NCBI GenBank assembly: GCA_947593275.1
Contig: CANQDN010000082.1
Coordinates: 1 to 5,548, forward strand
Length of the DNA: 5,548 nt
Reading direction: 5' to 3'
Source of the DNA: an uncultured Bacilli bacterium
GTDB taxonomy: Bacteria; Bacillota_I; Bacilli_A; RF39; UBA660
Part shown: piece after piece, positions 5,479 to 5,548 of the stretch
Numbering within the stretch: position 1 is the first letter of the stretch
Layout: the number at the start of each line of letters is the position of its first letter
Translations under genes and position numbers: made by a program
Notes under the pieces: model-generated
The model's input: the letters and a program-made list of their open reading frames with translations, nothing else
What the model was told of the DNA's origin: nothing
Databases searched by the model: none

Positions 5479-5548
5479 ATATAATAGGAAAGTCATCCAA
5501 TAAAAATAATAGAAAAAAATAAACGAACAAATGTTGCAGTAAAAAGAT

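Noticed and set aside
5480..5485. Perfect TATAAT on + after the ftsW terminator
   Set aside because: There is no -35 match 16-18 nt upstream, where the ftsW stop and terminator stem lie, and no start codon with a useful frame follows: the ATG at 5531 stops after three codons.
5477..5548. Possible 3' end of a convergent - strand gene entering from the right edge
   Set aside because: Two - strand frames are open from the edge, one ending in TGA at 5495-5493 (17 hydrophobic residues) and one in TAA near 5477. Both come from T-rich DNA, are too short to judge, and no terminator serves that strand.

Overview
The window is AT-rich DNA (roughly 30% G+C by eye, not counted) from a low-G+C, Gram-positive-type bacterium. 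Codon choice leans strongly to TTA, AAA, GAA and ATT. All six tryptophans I can see in the predicted proteins are TGG and no gene needs TGA as a sense codon, so the standard genetic code fits. An SEDS peptidoglycan polymerase implies a cell wall. Together these argue against Mycoplasma/Spiroplasma and fit a walled Bacilli-like lineage such as the uncultured gut groups near Erysipelotrichales or RF39. That placement is an inference.

Layout: (1) 1-354, + strand, the 3' part of rnc (RNase III), entering from upstream. (2) 366-3305, +, a complete smc (chromosome condensin subunit), 11 nt after rnc, with its ribosome binding site overlapping the rnc stop codon. (3) A perfect hairpin (3307-3334) shared by smc and the convergent def, acting as a bidirectional terminator. 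(4) 3333-3884, -, def (type 2 peptide deformylase) with its own promoter. (5) 3960-4163, -, a 67-residue Gly/Tyr/Asn-rich protein with one membrane segment resembling the YjcZ / tiny_TM_bacill family, with its own terminator. (6) About 130 nt of divergent promoter DNA (4164-4293) containing two promoters and a 23-bp inverted repeat. (7) 4294-5457, +, an ftsW-type SEDS glycosyltransferase, followed by a terminator. (8) 70 nt with no gene I can support.

Most of the window is housekeeping: RNA processing, chromosome organisation, N-terminal protein maturation and septal wall synthesis. I see no mobile element, CRISPR array, tRNA, rRNA or defence system, and no clear new system. The parts most worth a second look are the small membrane protein divergent from ftsW, a lone cysteine pair in the extracellular catalytic loop of FtsW, the short coiled-coil arms of SMC, and the very tight packing of terminators and ribosome binding sites against stop and start codons.
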